A DNA stretch of 64,000 nucleotides from Drosophila miranda (taxonomy: Eukaryota; Arthropoda; Insecta; Diptera; Drosophilidae): assembly GCF_003369915.1 (NCBI RefSeq), contig NC_046676.1, positions 23,994,001 to 24,058,000 on the forward strand. The letters run 5' to 3'. The position numbers and the translations under genes are program-made. The notes beneath the pieces are model-generated. The model was not told the DNA's origin, did not search any database, and saw nothing but the letters and a program-made list of their open reading frames with translations. Of the stretch, positions 24,326 to 38,890 are shown piece after piece (the stretch's first letter is position 1; each line of letters begins with the position of its first letter).

Positions 24326-27300
24326 ATGGAAATGGATGTTAATCGCCAGACACGCCACAATGGCAACCTAATGACCATATCCGCACGCTGTTCCAACAAC
24401 AATTCAACAGCAACAATAGCAGCAGCAACAGCAGCAGCCACTACAGGAACTGAGGCAGCAGCAGCATCCTATTCGGCGCCGCCGAGCGGTTGTTGCGGCA
24501 TCTTGAGTCGCCTCTTTTGTGTTAATCGCCACAAGGCAACGCATTCGGTGGCAGGCAGCGAGTGCCACAGCAGCGATCCATTCTCGTCTCAACTGCAATG
24601 CAAGGCGGCCACTGCATCCGGACAGCGACGCCGACGGACGCCACAGGAAATCTACTTCGAGAGTCGCGGCAAGTCCTGCAAGAAGCTATTGAAATTCAAT
24701 GGAAATTCCAATAAGGTGAGTGCCACAGGAACGGGTGGGGCATAAGATTCACAGCACAAAGAAATTGTGATTTAGTGAAAAGAAAATGAATTACTCAAAG
24801 GTCTTGCATACATCAAGCAGAGCTTGAGATTCAATGGCTTCAATTGGGTTGAAAGGGAACAATCAGAGTGGATTCTTGTTACAGACTGAGGAGATCTACA
24901 GAGATAGAAAATAGAGATAGATATGAGGATAGATTTACAGATTTGGGGAGATTTAATAGCGTCGCTAGATGGACTGAATTTAGCATCTTCAATAAAGTAA
25001 ATCTCCCGCGGCTCCCATTGTTCTCCGTCTGTGAAGATCTTGAGAGATTTCCAATCATTCTCGCATAATGGAAGAGCTTCCCTTTTCGGCAATCCTCAAA
25101 AGTGCATAAATTTTACAGTCTCCTGGTTACATTGTTGGGCCAAGAGCCGGGACCCTAAGCTAAGAGCTACTCAGCCGTAACGTGGCCAATACGTGGCCCA
25201 CGGGGGGTGGGCTCTGCTCTTTTCCACATTTTCCCCTGCATACACTTATGCATATGTTAGAGTGTGCTGTAGTGTGTGTATGTGTGTAAGCCATTGTTAT
25301 AAATTTTTGGAAAATTTGTAGCCAAAGCTATGGAGTGAAGCGGAGTGAAGTTTACTCGATTTCCACCGTTTTGTTTTGTTTGGCTTGTCGGCCTAGGTGA
25401 GAGTGGGTCGGAGAGGAGCTGGAAAAGAGAGGGCAGCAGAAGGCACACACTTTTGTCTGCTTATACCACTTTGCATATAAATCATTTGTGGCATTGCGGC
25501 GAGAGCGCAATGTGCTTATGAAATATTTCGTTTTGTTTAATGCGCCAAAGGACAAACACTCTGCAGCATGGCACAGCCCTATCCCCTCTTCAGCCGGCCC
25601 CACACTCTGCAGACTAATTAAAAACTTGCAAAAAGAAAAGCCAATCAAACAGGTCGATGCACAATAATGGATCTGCCTCCGTTCGTGCCTGTTTCCGAAA
25701 ACAGACAAAAGGACCATATTCAGATACGAATACAAAAGCAAATACGAATTCGAATACGAATATATGTACATACGTATGTGTGTCGAATGCACATTTCAGG
25801 CATTGTTCCACATGTAGAGTCGCCCGACGCCCCAGTGGCAGATAGACAATAGCATGTGCCGGCCATCTCTGGCTCCTAGGCACGCACTGAAGCGCAAGCA
25901 ACAGGATGAATTTGTTAAACAACACGAACACGAAGGCTCTGGCAGCTCGAGAATGGGGTTTTTGGTTTGAGGAGCGCATGTGAGAAGTGAAAAATGAAAA
26001 ACCCCCACGCCCTATCAAGTGACATCATCAATTTCAGTCCATTTTGCAACACAGTCCACAGTCCTGGTCCTGGTCCTGGTCCTGGTCCTGGTCCTGGTCC
26101 TGGTCCTGGTCCTTGGTACTGTTTCTGGACTAAAGACTGCAACAATGCCAGAGGACATTAGCACCAGAGTCCGTTGACAACAGTTCGCCTTTTGCATGTG
26201 TCTGCATTAGGAGCAAGGAAGCTCTAGTTGAATTCAATCGAATCCAAAACTGGTATTGTACTCCTCTCTGTTCTGCTTTCTCTCTAGCACTTCCTTTGAC
26301 AATCAATCGCATTAACTCTTTTGTACTCCTTGGATGACTCGAAACAGAGGGTGGTTTGCACCGAACCCCCAGGCATCGATTTTTTAATGAAGCAATGGGC
26401 AAGTTGAGATAAAAAACAGTTTGTTTTTATCCAATTGCAACCCCCCGAAAAGAGAAAATCCACCCTCGGAGGAATGGATACTTCACGTATAATGCTACAT
26501 TGAGGTATTTCTATGGTGGGGGGAATGGATTTATCCTTCTAACCAAATGCGCTAATGCTGTAATATGTACTTTGGTACATCCACAGCTGAGCTTATCAGG
26601 TGAGAAAGTGGGATGATATTTATATATGCAGAGTGTAAATATCGCACAATTAATGTCTCTACTATTATTTATGCATCGTTCTATTGTACTTTTCCTTTCA
26701 CACAATTAGTTCATGGCCAGTGCTAAGTATAAAAACACTCAAACATACTCTATTCGAATTATATTCCAATTAGGGCAATCCTGTTCTGACCTAATGTCAT
26801 AATTCCATAGACGTATCGTATCAAAATTAAGCCCAACCACAAAGGTAATTGCAATCAAGCTCGGAGAGTGCTCAATCATTAGAAAGTCTATTATACTAAA
26901 ATGGAGGGCCTCATGAAGCAAAGCGGAAATGACCAGCCACTTTCCACCCATCTGCCCCTCCTCTGTCACCCTTGCTTCTCCTCTGAACATAGTTATATGT
27001 ATGTATGTAAGCTGCTCCTTGTCCGGGGGCATTGAACATACTCGTACTCGTGCATATATATGTGTCTATCTGTGCATACATATGCATAAAAAAGGGAAGA
27101 AAAATGCCATCAACATTGCAACGTTGTAATTGCCAACAGGCAATGAAGAGCCACAGCCAAGAGGAGAGCATGAGATAGAGAGAGAGAGAGAGAGTGTGTG
27201 TGGTACGGGGCAGGCACTGTAAACTGGCAACTGCCACATGTCCTGTCAACCCAGCTTGGAGAAAAAAGAGAGCTCTTAGCCTGGTCAGTCACCAGCAAAC

Positions 27301-30300
27301 GAGAGTCTACCCACAAACTTCTCAAGAAAATAAGAGAGATTGAAGCATAAATTCAAAAACAGCCTGACCCCAGAAGAAGAAAATACTTCCAATTGTTCCT
27401 GTAAAGCATAAAAACCCATAAAACCAACCATAAATCCAATTATTTTACCGCCCCAACCGAAACTAGAATATCTAGTGTAGGATCGACCCTCGTTTTGCGC
27501 TGTGTGCGTTGGGGCGACTGAGCTGTGCGACATTTTTAGCACGCTGCTAATGTGTTTTGGCTGCTGATGCTGATGCTGCCACAGTCAGGGGCAGCTACAC
27601 AGGCTAAAGGCGGAAATGCAGAAGGAATAACCAGAAGCTTTGCGGTACAGTACAGTCTGCACAGACTGACTGATGACCTGATGGCCAGTCGGCTGCCTGT
27701 CTCTGCCTCTGGCTCCTACCCCTCCTTGCTCTCCTCTATCTGTGGGTTCCGATGGTGAGCCTTCGCCTTTTATAATTTTGGTTCGGAGTCAGACCACAAC
27801 TATTCATTATAATCAGGCATGATTATGTCTGGCCAAAAGTTAAACAGGCCAAGTCAATTCAAGAGTGAATTTACAGCCGCAATTCTTTTTGAGCGAAGTG
27901 CTGAAAAGGAAATCCCAAACAGCAGAAAGCGGAAAGCTGAATGCTGAGTGTAGAACGTACAATATTTTATATAAAATAAAAAGTCATAAAAATGAACCGT
28001 TAATCCAAGTAGTTGAAACACAGAGAGAGATATACTACATATTATATAGAGAGAGGATGGCAGCCAGTGGAAGGGGTACAGGACCCTTTTTTAGGGGCAA
28101 GCAGATGAAGCGGTTGCCTTTATTTGGATGCCTCCCGTTGCCGTTTCCCCGATGGCGATGGCGATGACGATGACAAGGGTGCTTTGCCGCCTCACTGACT
28201 AAATAAAATTGGAATTTATTATCATGATTTGTAGCAAGAAGGGGAGGCACCAGCAGCCGTAGCTCCAGAGCCGGAGACAGGCTGAAATTGGCGGGCATAA
28301 AAGGCACAGCAGTGGCTCCTCCCTATTCCCCATTCCATCCCACCCATAGCTAACTCTGACTCATCGCCAGAGACTGGCAAATGCCTAACCCAAAGTCATG
28401 GACTTGGATAAGTGAGAGCGGAGCATTCTTAAATTTATATGCCCAGGCACTGATTTAAATCACTCTGGTCAAAGTTGAAGTCAACGCCTGCTTCGGTGGC
28501 TTCTCTGAGAAGAGGCGTGCCACTGCCATTGAAGGAGGCAGCATCACCAGTAGGGGAAACAGCAGCAGAAGACTTAACTGTGCACTTTCTTGCTGGTTTA
28601 TTAGGGTTTTCCCACAAGCTGGTAAGGCGATTTGCTGCTGCTCCATTCTAATTCCCAGCAGCCACTGCAGCTGCTGGCCAACAGGCGCACGGGTTGGGAC
28701 ACGCGATGTGGCAGTGGCGCTGCCAGCTTTAAGCTATCAATGAGCAACTGAGTGGCAGGCTTTGTAATTGTTACGACGCAACATGGGCAAGACCAATCCA
28801 AGGAAATCTGTACAGATTTATGTGGCACGAGGTAAGTCGAGAGGGGACTTTAAAGAGGAAAAATTAAATTTTAAAATAATCCCAGAAGAAAACTTGTTGG
28901 TATTGAAACTAAGACTCAAAGTTAAACTTTACCCTCAAAAATAATTAAAGTAATTGCTAAAATAATTCATATTGGAATCTCTAAGCTCCCCAAAATATTC
29001 TCTGACATTCTCCACAGATTTAAAATCCCAATTAAGTACTTTTCATCGAATGGAAATCCACTCTACTCTGACTTCTCTCTCTTTGCCACAGACGTATGCC
29101 CTCCCCAAGATTACAATTTGGAGTTAAAAACAAGACTTACCATTCCTCCACCTTTTCCTTTTCCATTCCTCCTGCCTGTCTTTCATTGTTAAACCCCTTC
29201 GAGAGCTCACCGGCTCGGTATTGTTTAAACCACATTTTCCATTGCCGTTTCATAGTTGGGAAATGGGAGACGACGAGTATCCGTATACATATATCGTTTT
29301 TTTGTTGAATTTTTCCCAGCTTTCTACTATTTTTCATTTTCAATAGGATCCTCCCAAGTTGTAGTCTTGAGAATGGGAATGAAACTGAGGCTGAAGTAAA
29401 AGCCGCATCAGAATAATGTGTAAATGCAGCCCACGCAATTTCATTTCACCTGTCAGCTCAATGTTCCATTTTTTCTCTCCTTTTTATGTAGCTAAAACAT
29501 AGACATTCGTACACATACTTACTGCATACATATAGGTCTGCTTATATATAAACAAAAAAATGTTTCTCTCGTTTTCCGTATATTTTTGGGGAGCTCCAAA
29601 GTTTTTTGGAAGCTGGCTAAGCTGTCGGCTCTGGTGTCTGCCGTGCTGTGACAAATTGCGTTAATGCCAAGTTAAGCTGGTCAGAAGAGTGGTTGGGGAA
29701 GGGGAGAGGAAGGTACTGTGCTGTCTGGGCTAGATCCTTTTACCGTTCCTCGCCTCCTATTCCCCTGAATGCAGTTAATTATTGTTGCATCTATTTAGCC
29801 CTGCTGTCTGGCCCTGAAATGTGTGCTATGCCTTTTGCCACGCTCTAAGCCGAGCCTTAATTTAATTGAAACTAAAGCAAGAGTAACTCACACTCTACAC
29901 TACACTCTACCAAAAGTGAAATATTAAATTATGTGTAAGCTGAAGACCAAGCAAAGTGTAGATGCCACAGTGCAGGTGGATCCCTGCTGCTGGCATAGCT
30001 CTCGTGTACAACCTCAAATCCACAAGTATTGGCACTCCTCTCAGTTATGTCTACACATTCCTGGCACACATTCGCTCTCCTACCACATCCCCATATCCAC
30101 ATATCCAGGCACATGCCATGCACACAGCTGCCGCTTGATTAGCCCGTAGAGGCTGCCAAGACCAGAGTCAGAGCAAGATCCAGGGTCAGAGCCAGAAGAG
30201 GAAACAATTTCTTTTTCATACGAGTATGCCGCCACATGTGCTGTCAACAATATTTTGACTTTGTCAGCAACACGAATCCAGGACTGGTCCATGTACCAGC

Positions 30301-33300
30301 CAGCACAAAATAGAAGAATTAAAAAGGCATTTGTGCCGAAAATTAAACCGACTTTTCCCTTAAGCAAGACTTTCTATCTATGTCCTCTTCCAACAAGTGG
30401 AAACCTCCCCAATTTAATTCAATTTATTATCTCCTACTGGGTCTGGTCTGTGGGCGTGCGTATGAGGGGCAACTCAATGAAGTAGACAACAAAATAGGCT
30501 ACAATTTTGATGCTCACCCAAGTGAGTATCGGGTTCGACGAGCACCATCAAGGGGCTCTAAAATGGTTTGATACCGATGGGTTGGGGTGGAATGCTAGAA
30601 ACCAGGAGCCTCCCCTTTTGCAAATTTTGACAGCACAGAGTCAGAGCCATTGCCAGTTGCAGAGAGCCTTCATCCGAGTACATACTTGCTCGTATAAGGC
30701 ACGCGACGCGAAGTATGACACCCCCCGAGTCATATTTGATGGATGGCATCGCTGATATGCTAACATGCTGGCAGCCAAGGACACACGGTCTCAGGGTTCA
30801 CGGGACAGGACGATGGCATGCCTTTGATGTCGAGCACTCACATCCCATCGCACAATGGGACAACCGGGTCGCAGCGAGCGTCTTCTAAGGGTGGAGGCAC
30901 AAACAGTGATAGGGGCTCGAAACTCAATGATTGGAAATGGGCTGCACTCACAAGGAATTGGAGAGAAAGCTATCATTCTCCTATATGTAGCTATCGAAAT
31001 ATCTTACCGTTTAATGGGCTAATGTCTTTCGATGAAACGAAAGGCAATTTCCCTGTCTTTAAAGCTGACTGAAATAAAATTCTATTTTATGTTAGCCATG
31101 CTCCGGATATGAAACACAAAACAGGATGGATGGTAAGAAATGGGGCAAGGGGAGGCTTATACCGGTTTTTTTTATTTTATGTAGCGCCATATAAATACGG
31201 TTCGCTTCAGAGTCTCGTGTACAAGTACGCATACCCGTACTTGAGGTCCCTCCGCATTACGTTTATGGCTGCCTAAATTAAACACAAGGAGCCGAAGCCG
31301 ACGACGAAGTAAGAGCGGAGCCCAGCGATGGCGAAGTGGCAGCGTGGAAGAGTGGCAGTCAGTCCCTGCCCCTAGGGGTAGCCGGGGACCGGGGAGCGCG
31401 CAAGGGGAAATTGCTACAAGTTGCTTTATTTTATGCGCATATTTGCGCATATTACTCATACGCCCGGCTGGCATATATCTTCATTTACGGCAAACGTCTT
31501 TGGCTGGAACTGAGCGGAGTCGTATACTTTTATTTTATTAAATTTTCATTTCATTTCGCCTGTTAGACAGTGCCGTACATTACACGCTCAACATGTTGCA
31601 TGCCATGCTATTTTCGAGAGACTTACTCGCTCTAAGCGGCAGGACGACGGAGTCATCTCTCATTAAAAATAATTGAAAGAAACATTTTCCCGCTGATGCG
31701 TTGATTGCCAATGAAAAAACCACACAGATGCTGGAGATTTACAGGCTCGGATGGGGATTTCCCATTTCTTGAAATGCCTCTGTCCGTCCGTCCCTGATTT
31801 ATGCTACTCAATTCCCCATCCCAACCTCCATCCGAATCCGAATCCGCACCGGAGTATGATTACGAGTACGAGTATGAATGGCAAAGTGAATAAGCGAAAC
31901 TGCGAGGAGCAGTCGCTGGTGGGCTTACCATTTTGTATCCACTAGGATATCTGGCTCAAAGCTGTTTCCGATTCCCAGTGGGTAAGGTCATGCCATGACC
32001 TGGCCTCTCCTGCCCTGCCCTGCTTTGCCCTCCTCTGTGCTGTGTGGAGTATCGCACAAATGGGTTATTGATGAGCTATTCTATTCGGTGAGCTGGCAGA
32101 AGTGGCAAAGTTTTCAGTTTGTGGCAGGGGGACCATTCAGTTTTAGGCTCACTTTGTGACTTGGAGCGTGACGGGGACCATTGGGGCTGCTCTCCGGTGC
32201 CCCTAATGAGACAATCTCAAAGATATCTGCTTTGTATTCGATGCGCAACGTCTCAAGTAGAGCCATCTCACAGAAATGCACCCCTTTACCTACTTCTTAC
32301 CCTTGACAAGACCAGAACTCTCTCCAACTTCTGGCAACTTTGAAGCCAGAGCTCAAAAAGCATCGGGCCAGGACTGGTTCCAGCCATTTTTGGTCTTGTC
32401 GGGCATACATTTAAGTTGCAGCTGCCTTTCGTTTCCACGCAGGAGCTCAAATTTCATTAGTGCTCAACTTTAAATTGTGGCACATGCGTGGCATGCGTGG
32501 CAATCCTGCCTCGCGTGCTTATCCTTCTGCCACTTAGCCTGCCCCTCGCTGTCGCTGTCTCTGCTGATGTCGCACTTGTCACATAAATGTGCTTAATCTT
32601 TTACACCGGCAAAGCCCAGCCAAGGAGCCACGGAGCCATCCAGGCAGTGGAGGGAAAACACACCACACATTCGATGTGGCTGGGAGTCAGCAATATTTTG
32701 GCGCAGTACGGAAATCTCTCAAGGAAATTAATAAAATGAAAATGCATGGCAGTTGAAGCCCTACGACGATACGGGATTGAAAGGAAAACCTGTTTGTTGG
32801 CTCCCAATATAATATTTATTGAAAAAATATCTATCCTTCTCAGTCAGTTCTTTTGCAACATTACTTCCTCGGAAATAAATTCGAAATATTTCACCATTAT
32901 CCCACGTATAGTGTCAATACAGGATGAGAGAAAGTAAACATGGATTTAAAGAGATTCGTAAATTAGATTTTTCAAAGGCAAACTGTATTATTTTTTCCTA
33001 CTCATTCATTCAGATTCTTTTCAAATAGATAATCCCAGATTAATTCATCCTATACTAAAAATAATATCATTTACATCCAGCCAAAACCCATATCTCTGTT
33101 TCCCCCAGCATTAACTCTGTAATTCTCAGCTTGTTATGTCAATATTTCCTTCTATTTCCTTCCGCAAAGTTTTACTGCACTTATCGCCCATGGTGCAGCA
33201 GAGCAGCAGCCGCCACAGAGAGGGAGGCTGCCCCGCAGCGGTGGCGTGTGTAGCCAGGACTTGTCTAACATATCAAATTTGTAGCTACGCATATCCTTGT

Positions 33301-36300
33301 GCGCCTCAACATGTCAACTGGCAGCAAGGAGGAAAGTTTTTTAGCCTCTGCCGCCTGTAGTTTGGCAAAGAACTTTAATTTGTGCATTACTGGAGCTGCC
33401 ACAAGGCGAGGTGGCATCATGCGGGGCGGCGAGATCCGGAGGCGGTATCCACAAACTTTGCCATGTACAAGTTTACACCAAGCTATGGCTGTGGCTGTGC
33501 CTCCGACAGCCTCCGAGAGCTACTCCTCTCTTTAAGTTGCTCGTAATACAACTCATTAAATTTAGAAAATACGAGGCACTCGCGGCCCAAGTTGGGCCAA
33601 AGAAAAGTTTCGTTTCTTCCTGAGCCCCGGCATCCGTTGACATCTCCATCTCCATTTACAGAGCAAGCCATAAACTTGGCCAAGATACGGGGGCACGGAC
33701 ATGGTTCTGGCTAAGACACCAAAGCTGCCAAAGGCACTGCCGTGGCCTGAAATTTAAGTTTTCCCTTTTGCAGTTTAATTGCAACGGATGTTGGCGTGTA
33801 AATTATTTTGTCTTGCTGCCGCCTCGCCGGCCTCATTTTCTGTGCTAATGAGCAACTTATTAAAACTTTTACCAACCTTTCTCCTTCCCGACCACCCACG
33901 CCGATCCGGTCCGAGACCCTTGAACCCTGTCCTGATGCCAGAATGAACCTGGACTTTGGCAAGAAAAGATGGCAATGGGGATAAAACAGAAATAACAGAT
34001 ACAATTGGCATTGCCAATTGAAAACAAAGCCAGCCGAAGCCAGCAGATAATTTTTACAATCAGCGTGCAAAAATACTCTTAACCATAGGAAAACTTCAAT
34101 TTCCGCCCGCCATGAAATGCTTTTCCGTACACCTAAGAATGGCGTACAGAACACCAAGCGGAAGTTTGCTCAAGGTGCGCTCCAGAGTGAATGAAACAAA
34201 GCTCTGCTGCTGCGGAGACTTTCAGAAAATTATTGATCGACTAGGTGTTGTGCTGTTAGTCAATGCAATACTGTTCGTCTCATGGTACTTAAGGATAGGA
34301 AGCTGCAAAGAAATAATAGAAAGCAGATACTTTTGTATATTTTCTGTTGTTTTCAATCTACTCAGAAATCAGAAAAAATGAATCGTTTTCTAATCTTAAC
34401 GGCTTGGGCATGTCTCAATTGGGAAACTCTTAATCTGGAAATATGATCCGCAAACTATTTGACTATCCTTAATCCCCTTCCTTGCTTACAGCAGTGCCCA
34501 ATACTTTCGCCACCCTTCGTCTTCATCCATAGTAATCTTTGTTAGGCGATGTGGCCCCTGCGCTGCAGCCCCAGAGTGGTTGTCGATGGGGGTGGGGGTG
34601 AGTGGGCTCTTTGAGTGCTCAGACAATCGTGTTGAAGCTTTGATTTTCAAGCTTATGCTGGAATCGAGTGCCTCCTCTGGCCTGCTCTGTTCTCTGCAGC
34701 ATACTTATAAGGCGGGTAATTAAGTTGAAGTGCCCAGAGATATACACATACAAAGCAGAGGCACAAACACAAAGACAATTTGCCTAAGTAATGAGTGAGT
34801 CGATGCCTGAGTGACGGGCCGACTGAGTGACTGACTGAGTGCCGGACGAACTGATGGACCGACCGACTGGCAAAAGTGTTGAAATGTCTGTGGCAGCACT
34901 TAATTAATTAACGTCGAACGAAATGAGAAAAGTTTCTGTGACGGCTCAGGGCTCCGTGCTCCGTGCTCCGTGCTCTGTGCTCCGTGCTCCTTGCCCCCAG
35001 CTCCCGGTCTGAAGGCTCTGGAAAACTTGCCAGCTATTTGTTAAGTTGCAGCCGTTCAATATTTGTCATTGAACTCATTAAGCAAATTAATAGACAAAGT
35101 TGCCAATTGCTGACAATGGAGGCAGCCAGCCAAGAACCCAAGCAGCCAAGCACTTTTATTTACTGAGCAAGCTGGAAAGCCAAGCTAGGATGAGGGTCAC
35201 CCAACAGAACCTATCCCAACCCAACCCGGGAGCCTGAGCGCTGCTTTGGGTACTGTTGGAGGTGGAGAATTGTGGTGGCAATAAAATGGCACGCAATAAA
35301 AAACCCCAAAGTCAACAAACGATTTCACGAAGGAAGCCAGTCCCTGTACCAGTGCCAGTGCCAGAAATCGATTATGGACGCCTCAAGTAAGCGCCCAAGG
35401 AATCGACGACCCAGTCTCTCTGCCACGTTTTCGATTCCGCCATACGACATTCGCCACCTGATGCCCGTTGCTCTACGAGTGGGTTGCCCCGTGTTCCTCT
35501 ATGCCACATCTCCGCGACCCATTTATCTCCTCGCCTCTGCTCTCCTCTGCTTTCCTAGCCCGTGGCTGCGAAATTGCCAACGTTGCAGCTCAAAAGCGGA
35601 AGTGATTTTCCGGCGTGTACGTGTCTCTCCCTCTTCTCTTCTCTTCAGATGTGTTCGTGGGGGAGTATGTGTGGTGTGTGTGTGTTTGTGCGTAAATGGT
35701 TACTTTGATGTGTATGCTAGAAGGCATGCTACCCAATTCCAAAGAAATACTAGATATACATATCATAAAAATACCATGCTAAAACCAATACCCATAGATT
35801 GGGAAAGATTTGATTGATTAAATAACAAAGAATTGAAAATATTTAAGACTAAAATAAATTATTCATAAATACTAAAAAATACAAATTTATATTTTTCATA
35901 TAACATTGTAATATCTATCCTAAGCATTATAAACTGATTAAATACCGAAAAATGGGGAATATCGAAGGACTTTTCACCTATATTTTTCACAGTGAAATCC
36001 CCCCAATTGGCTTTTTTCGCCCACCTTCGACGAATCCTATTCGCGCACCCTACAGATGGGGAATGTGGAACGTGTAACGGAAAACGGGGTGGCAGTGAAG
36101 GATTTTATGACCCTTGATAGTGGCAAGCGATTTGTTGCGTGCATTGGTCCTCGCTGCCACTGCCACTGCAACTGCCACAGCATTTTCAATTTCGCAGGGC
36201 GCACTTCTGGCAGCTTTGAATAATGCAATGGCGACTCCTACTCGCATTTGACTTCAGTTAGCGTATTCTGGCAGCTTATTAAGGCAGCCCGTGCAACTCA

Positions 36301-38890
36301 TACACCGCCAAGGATCCCGATTCTACGAGGGGGCCACGACTATGCTGCTGAACGTTTGTTCAATTTTTCCTTATTTTCTTTTCTAATTTTCAAACACGAG
36401 TGCGCCATTTGAGGGAAGCGAAGCCATCTCCATGGCACCACTCACCATCGCCATCACCATCTCGTGGCATGTGCAGCAAGTTGACAAATATACAGCACGT
36501 GCCCTGGCTTGCTCAAAGAGCGGTTCCTCCGGTTGGACCCGCCGATTTCTGTGTCATCTTTGCAGACAGACGATGGCAGCTCTGCAGCAAACTATGAAGA
36601 TTTTATGAAGTTGAACGAAATGAAATGATGTGGAAAACTAATGAATGGAGAATATGTCATATTCTGAACAATCATTTGATTACTTGACAGTCTTTTCTAT
36701 TCCTCGTACCGAATTTAAAGAATGCACAAAAAATATGGGGTACCTCTCACAGCCGTCCATTCTATCGATCCTTATATAAACATATCAATGAATATTCCAT
36801 TTCCTTGCGTAAATCATAAGATCACACCCTGAGCTGTTTATAAAAAATGCCTCTGTGCATGCACGTTCGTATTTATTCAGAGCCATCGACTCTCGAAAAT
36901 CGTTTAATTTTCATTAATGGTGAAGAGGATTTTCATTTCGAACTTAATGTGCCGTGTCGGGCGAAGCTTTTCCCATTCCATCCTCCGCATTCTCCTTCGC
37001 ATCTGCATCTGCCTGGGCATTGTTTTTGGCCTACCATTGTTTTAAAGCGTGAATAAAGGGCAAATTGATGCATTTTTAAGCTCTTCTGTGAGGCACTCAT
37101 TTTGAACAGTTTACCTGGGGCCAGGAAATAAAGGGGTTCTTTTTTATTTTGTATTTTAAAGTCACCACAGACCAGTAACAAGCGTAGCAGTCCGAAAAGA
37201 GAGGAGGAACAAAGCAGGCAGACCCCGGGAGCCCCTGGGGCAGAGCTCGTGGTTGCAACTGCAGCCGCTTCAATTTCAAAAGCATCTGCTGATGTGGCTC
37301 CCAGCCCTGCTCTAGGTTCTGTTCCGGGTGTGGGTTATGGTGCTGTGGTGGCCATTGGCCATTGGCCACTACCTCCTTTCTCTTGTTCTCCTCTGCGCCA
37401 TTTCTCTTTTGTTCAAGTATTCTTTGGAGTTTTCCCTGAGATTTCCCCTTAGTGATTTACCGAGCAACCTTGAAGCCAGCTTCAGCGTTTGATTAGCTCG
37501 CTTCCTCCCTAAAAATCTCTCTGTGGATGGCTTACTTGCTGCCTATTAAGCATACGCCTTGTTGTGCACAAATATTTGGAATATCTGGCATTTAAAATGG
37601 ACAGAGTATATTAATTAGAATCGAGAAACAACCGCACACAAAATCGCAAAGCACCATGGTCTGGGGCCTCGATTGCCATTTGGGCAAATGATAAACTAAC
37701 TAACGAATTTTATTTATGGCCTTCGGATGACAAATCCACCATATGCCACACGTGGTAGTGGCTGGCAGACTGCTGCAGTTGCAGTTGCAAACATCCCGTT
37801 GCGGTTGCAGCAGTGGCAAAATGTCCGTGCGATAAGATATATACATAGATGTATATGTAGATGTATTTTAACAGGGAATACCCATAAAGCGATAAAACTG
37901 GAAAAATCCAGACATGCATATCACTGGAAGACAAACCTATCAAACTATCTTTAAGGAAAGGGGAATATAATAGAATGCATTTATCATCCTTAAGTGGTCC
38001 ACCTTAGTGAGGTGTCACTGTGTTTGTGCGTGTGCTAAATATGCCACAATAAAAACGACAAAAGCAATTCCATGTTAATTTAACGCTCGTTTATTTTGAC
38101 CAAATTAAGCGTGTTAACAACGACTGTCAACTTAATGAGAAACACTTCGGCCTGGACTCGATTAAGGTGTATGCGGGCGGGATAGTAAAGCGAAATCTAA
38201 ATCATGGCCAAACAATTTGCACGATTTTAATTGCGATTTTCAATTAAAGTGCGACACGGAAAACCAATTTGCAATTGGCTCTCGGTCCGAGAATCTCAGT
38301 ATGCTTCTCTCTGTGTTCCTCTTTGACTCAATCGTCTCATTCATCTTTCGTTGCAGATATTGCTTTATCCTGAAGAGGGCTGGGCGCGCACCGCCTCGTC
38401 CAGCTACTGGACTATCACGCCCTGCTGGTGGCAGCCCAATCGGTGCCGCATTGTCGAGTTCTCCGGCACCCAGCGTCGGGCGACAAAGGCACAAATGCTG
38501 CCACTGGAGCAGCAGGGTTCCCTGCTGATTGCCGGACACTTTGGCAGGAGCACGCCAGTGGCGTCGGCATCGGCAGCAGCAGCAGCATCCGGAACTGTGG
38601 CTGCCACTCCAACATCTGCTGGATCGGGAGCAGGAGCAACAACCACTGCGGCGGCAACAACAGGCTCTCGGGGCAGGTCCAAGGGCTGTGACAAGTCACA
38701 GCCTGCGTGGAACGACGAGTTCAAGCTGTATCTGACGTCGAACATCTCGATGGAGGACTACAACATGGGTTACTGCCTCACGGGCTTTGTAGAGAGGCGC
38801 TGCCAGCTGACAAACACCTTTCAGATGACTCACTTTGCCGTCATCAAGCGGCAGTGGCCGCCATCGCCGTCCAATCTGAGCAAATCGTAA
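24326..38890 (+). CDS. Unrecognised two-exon protein, 307 residues
   Basis: Exons 24326-24715 and 38357-38890 are joined over a 13.6 kb intron (AAG|GTGAGT...TTGCAG|ATA, phase 0). The start is the first ATG in a good context (AACATGG). There is no signal peptide. Residues 30-50 and 197-236 are Ala/Thr/Ser/Gly low complexity with coding CAG/GCA repeats. More ordered, conserved-looking blocks are 54-66 ([11 protein letters not shown]), 101-130 (RRRR, then [22 protein letters not shown]), 131-171 ([14 protein letters not shown], aromatic and cysteine-rich [13 protein letters not shown]) and 245-307 ([29 protein letters not shown]). The ordered block crosses the splice site in frame, which is the best evidence for the join. 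I do not recognise the family and assign no function. It is divergent from nord and isolated by large non-coding flanks, suggesting spatially regulated expression. Confidence 0.7.
24716..38356. other. 13.6 kb intron of the 307-aa gene
   Basis: No nested gene is supported. It contains microsatellites including (GGTCCT)n at 26061, a GA/GT run near 27176-27200, and several copies of TACGAGTA. Many short frames exist (up to 181 codons, 35272-35817) but none shows a domain, signal peptide or consistent splice partners. A 16-codon ATG-to-donor segment at 28783-28831 is discussed separately. Confidence 0.55.
26061..26112. repeat. (GTCCTG)n hexanucleotide minisatellite, about 8 units
   Basis: Eight nearly perfect GTCCTG units. 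Because the unit is six bases it gives Pro-Gly and Arg-Thr dipeptide frames on the minus strand, which are artefacts. Confidence 0.9.

Noticed and set aside
30531..30545. GGGTTCGACGA as a possible tRNA T-arm
   Set aside because: No matching A-box, stems or anticodon arm around it.
35272..35817. 181-codon plus-strand frame in the large intron
   Set aside because: No domain; ends in GT-rich microsatellite translation (CVVCVCLCV) and A/T-rich tail; no splice partner.
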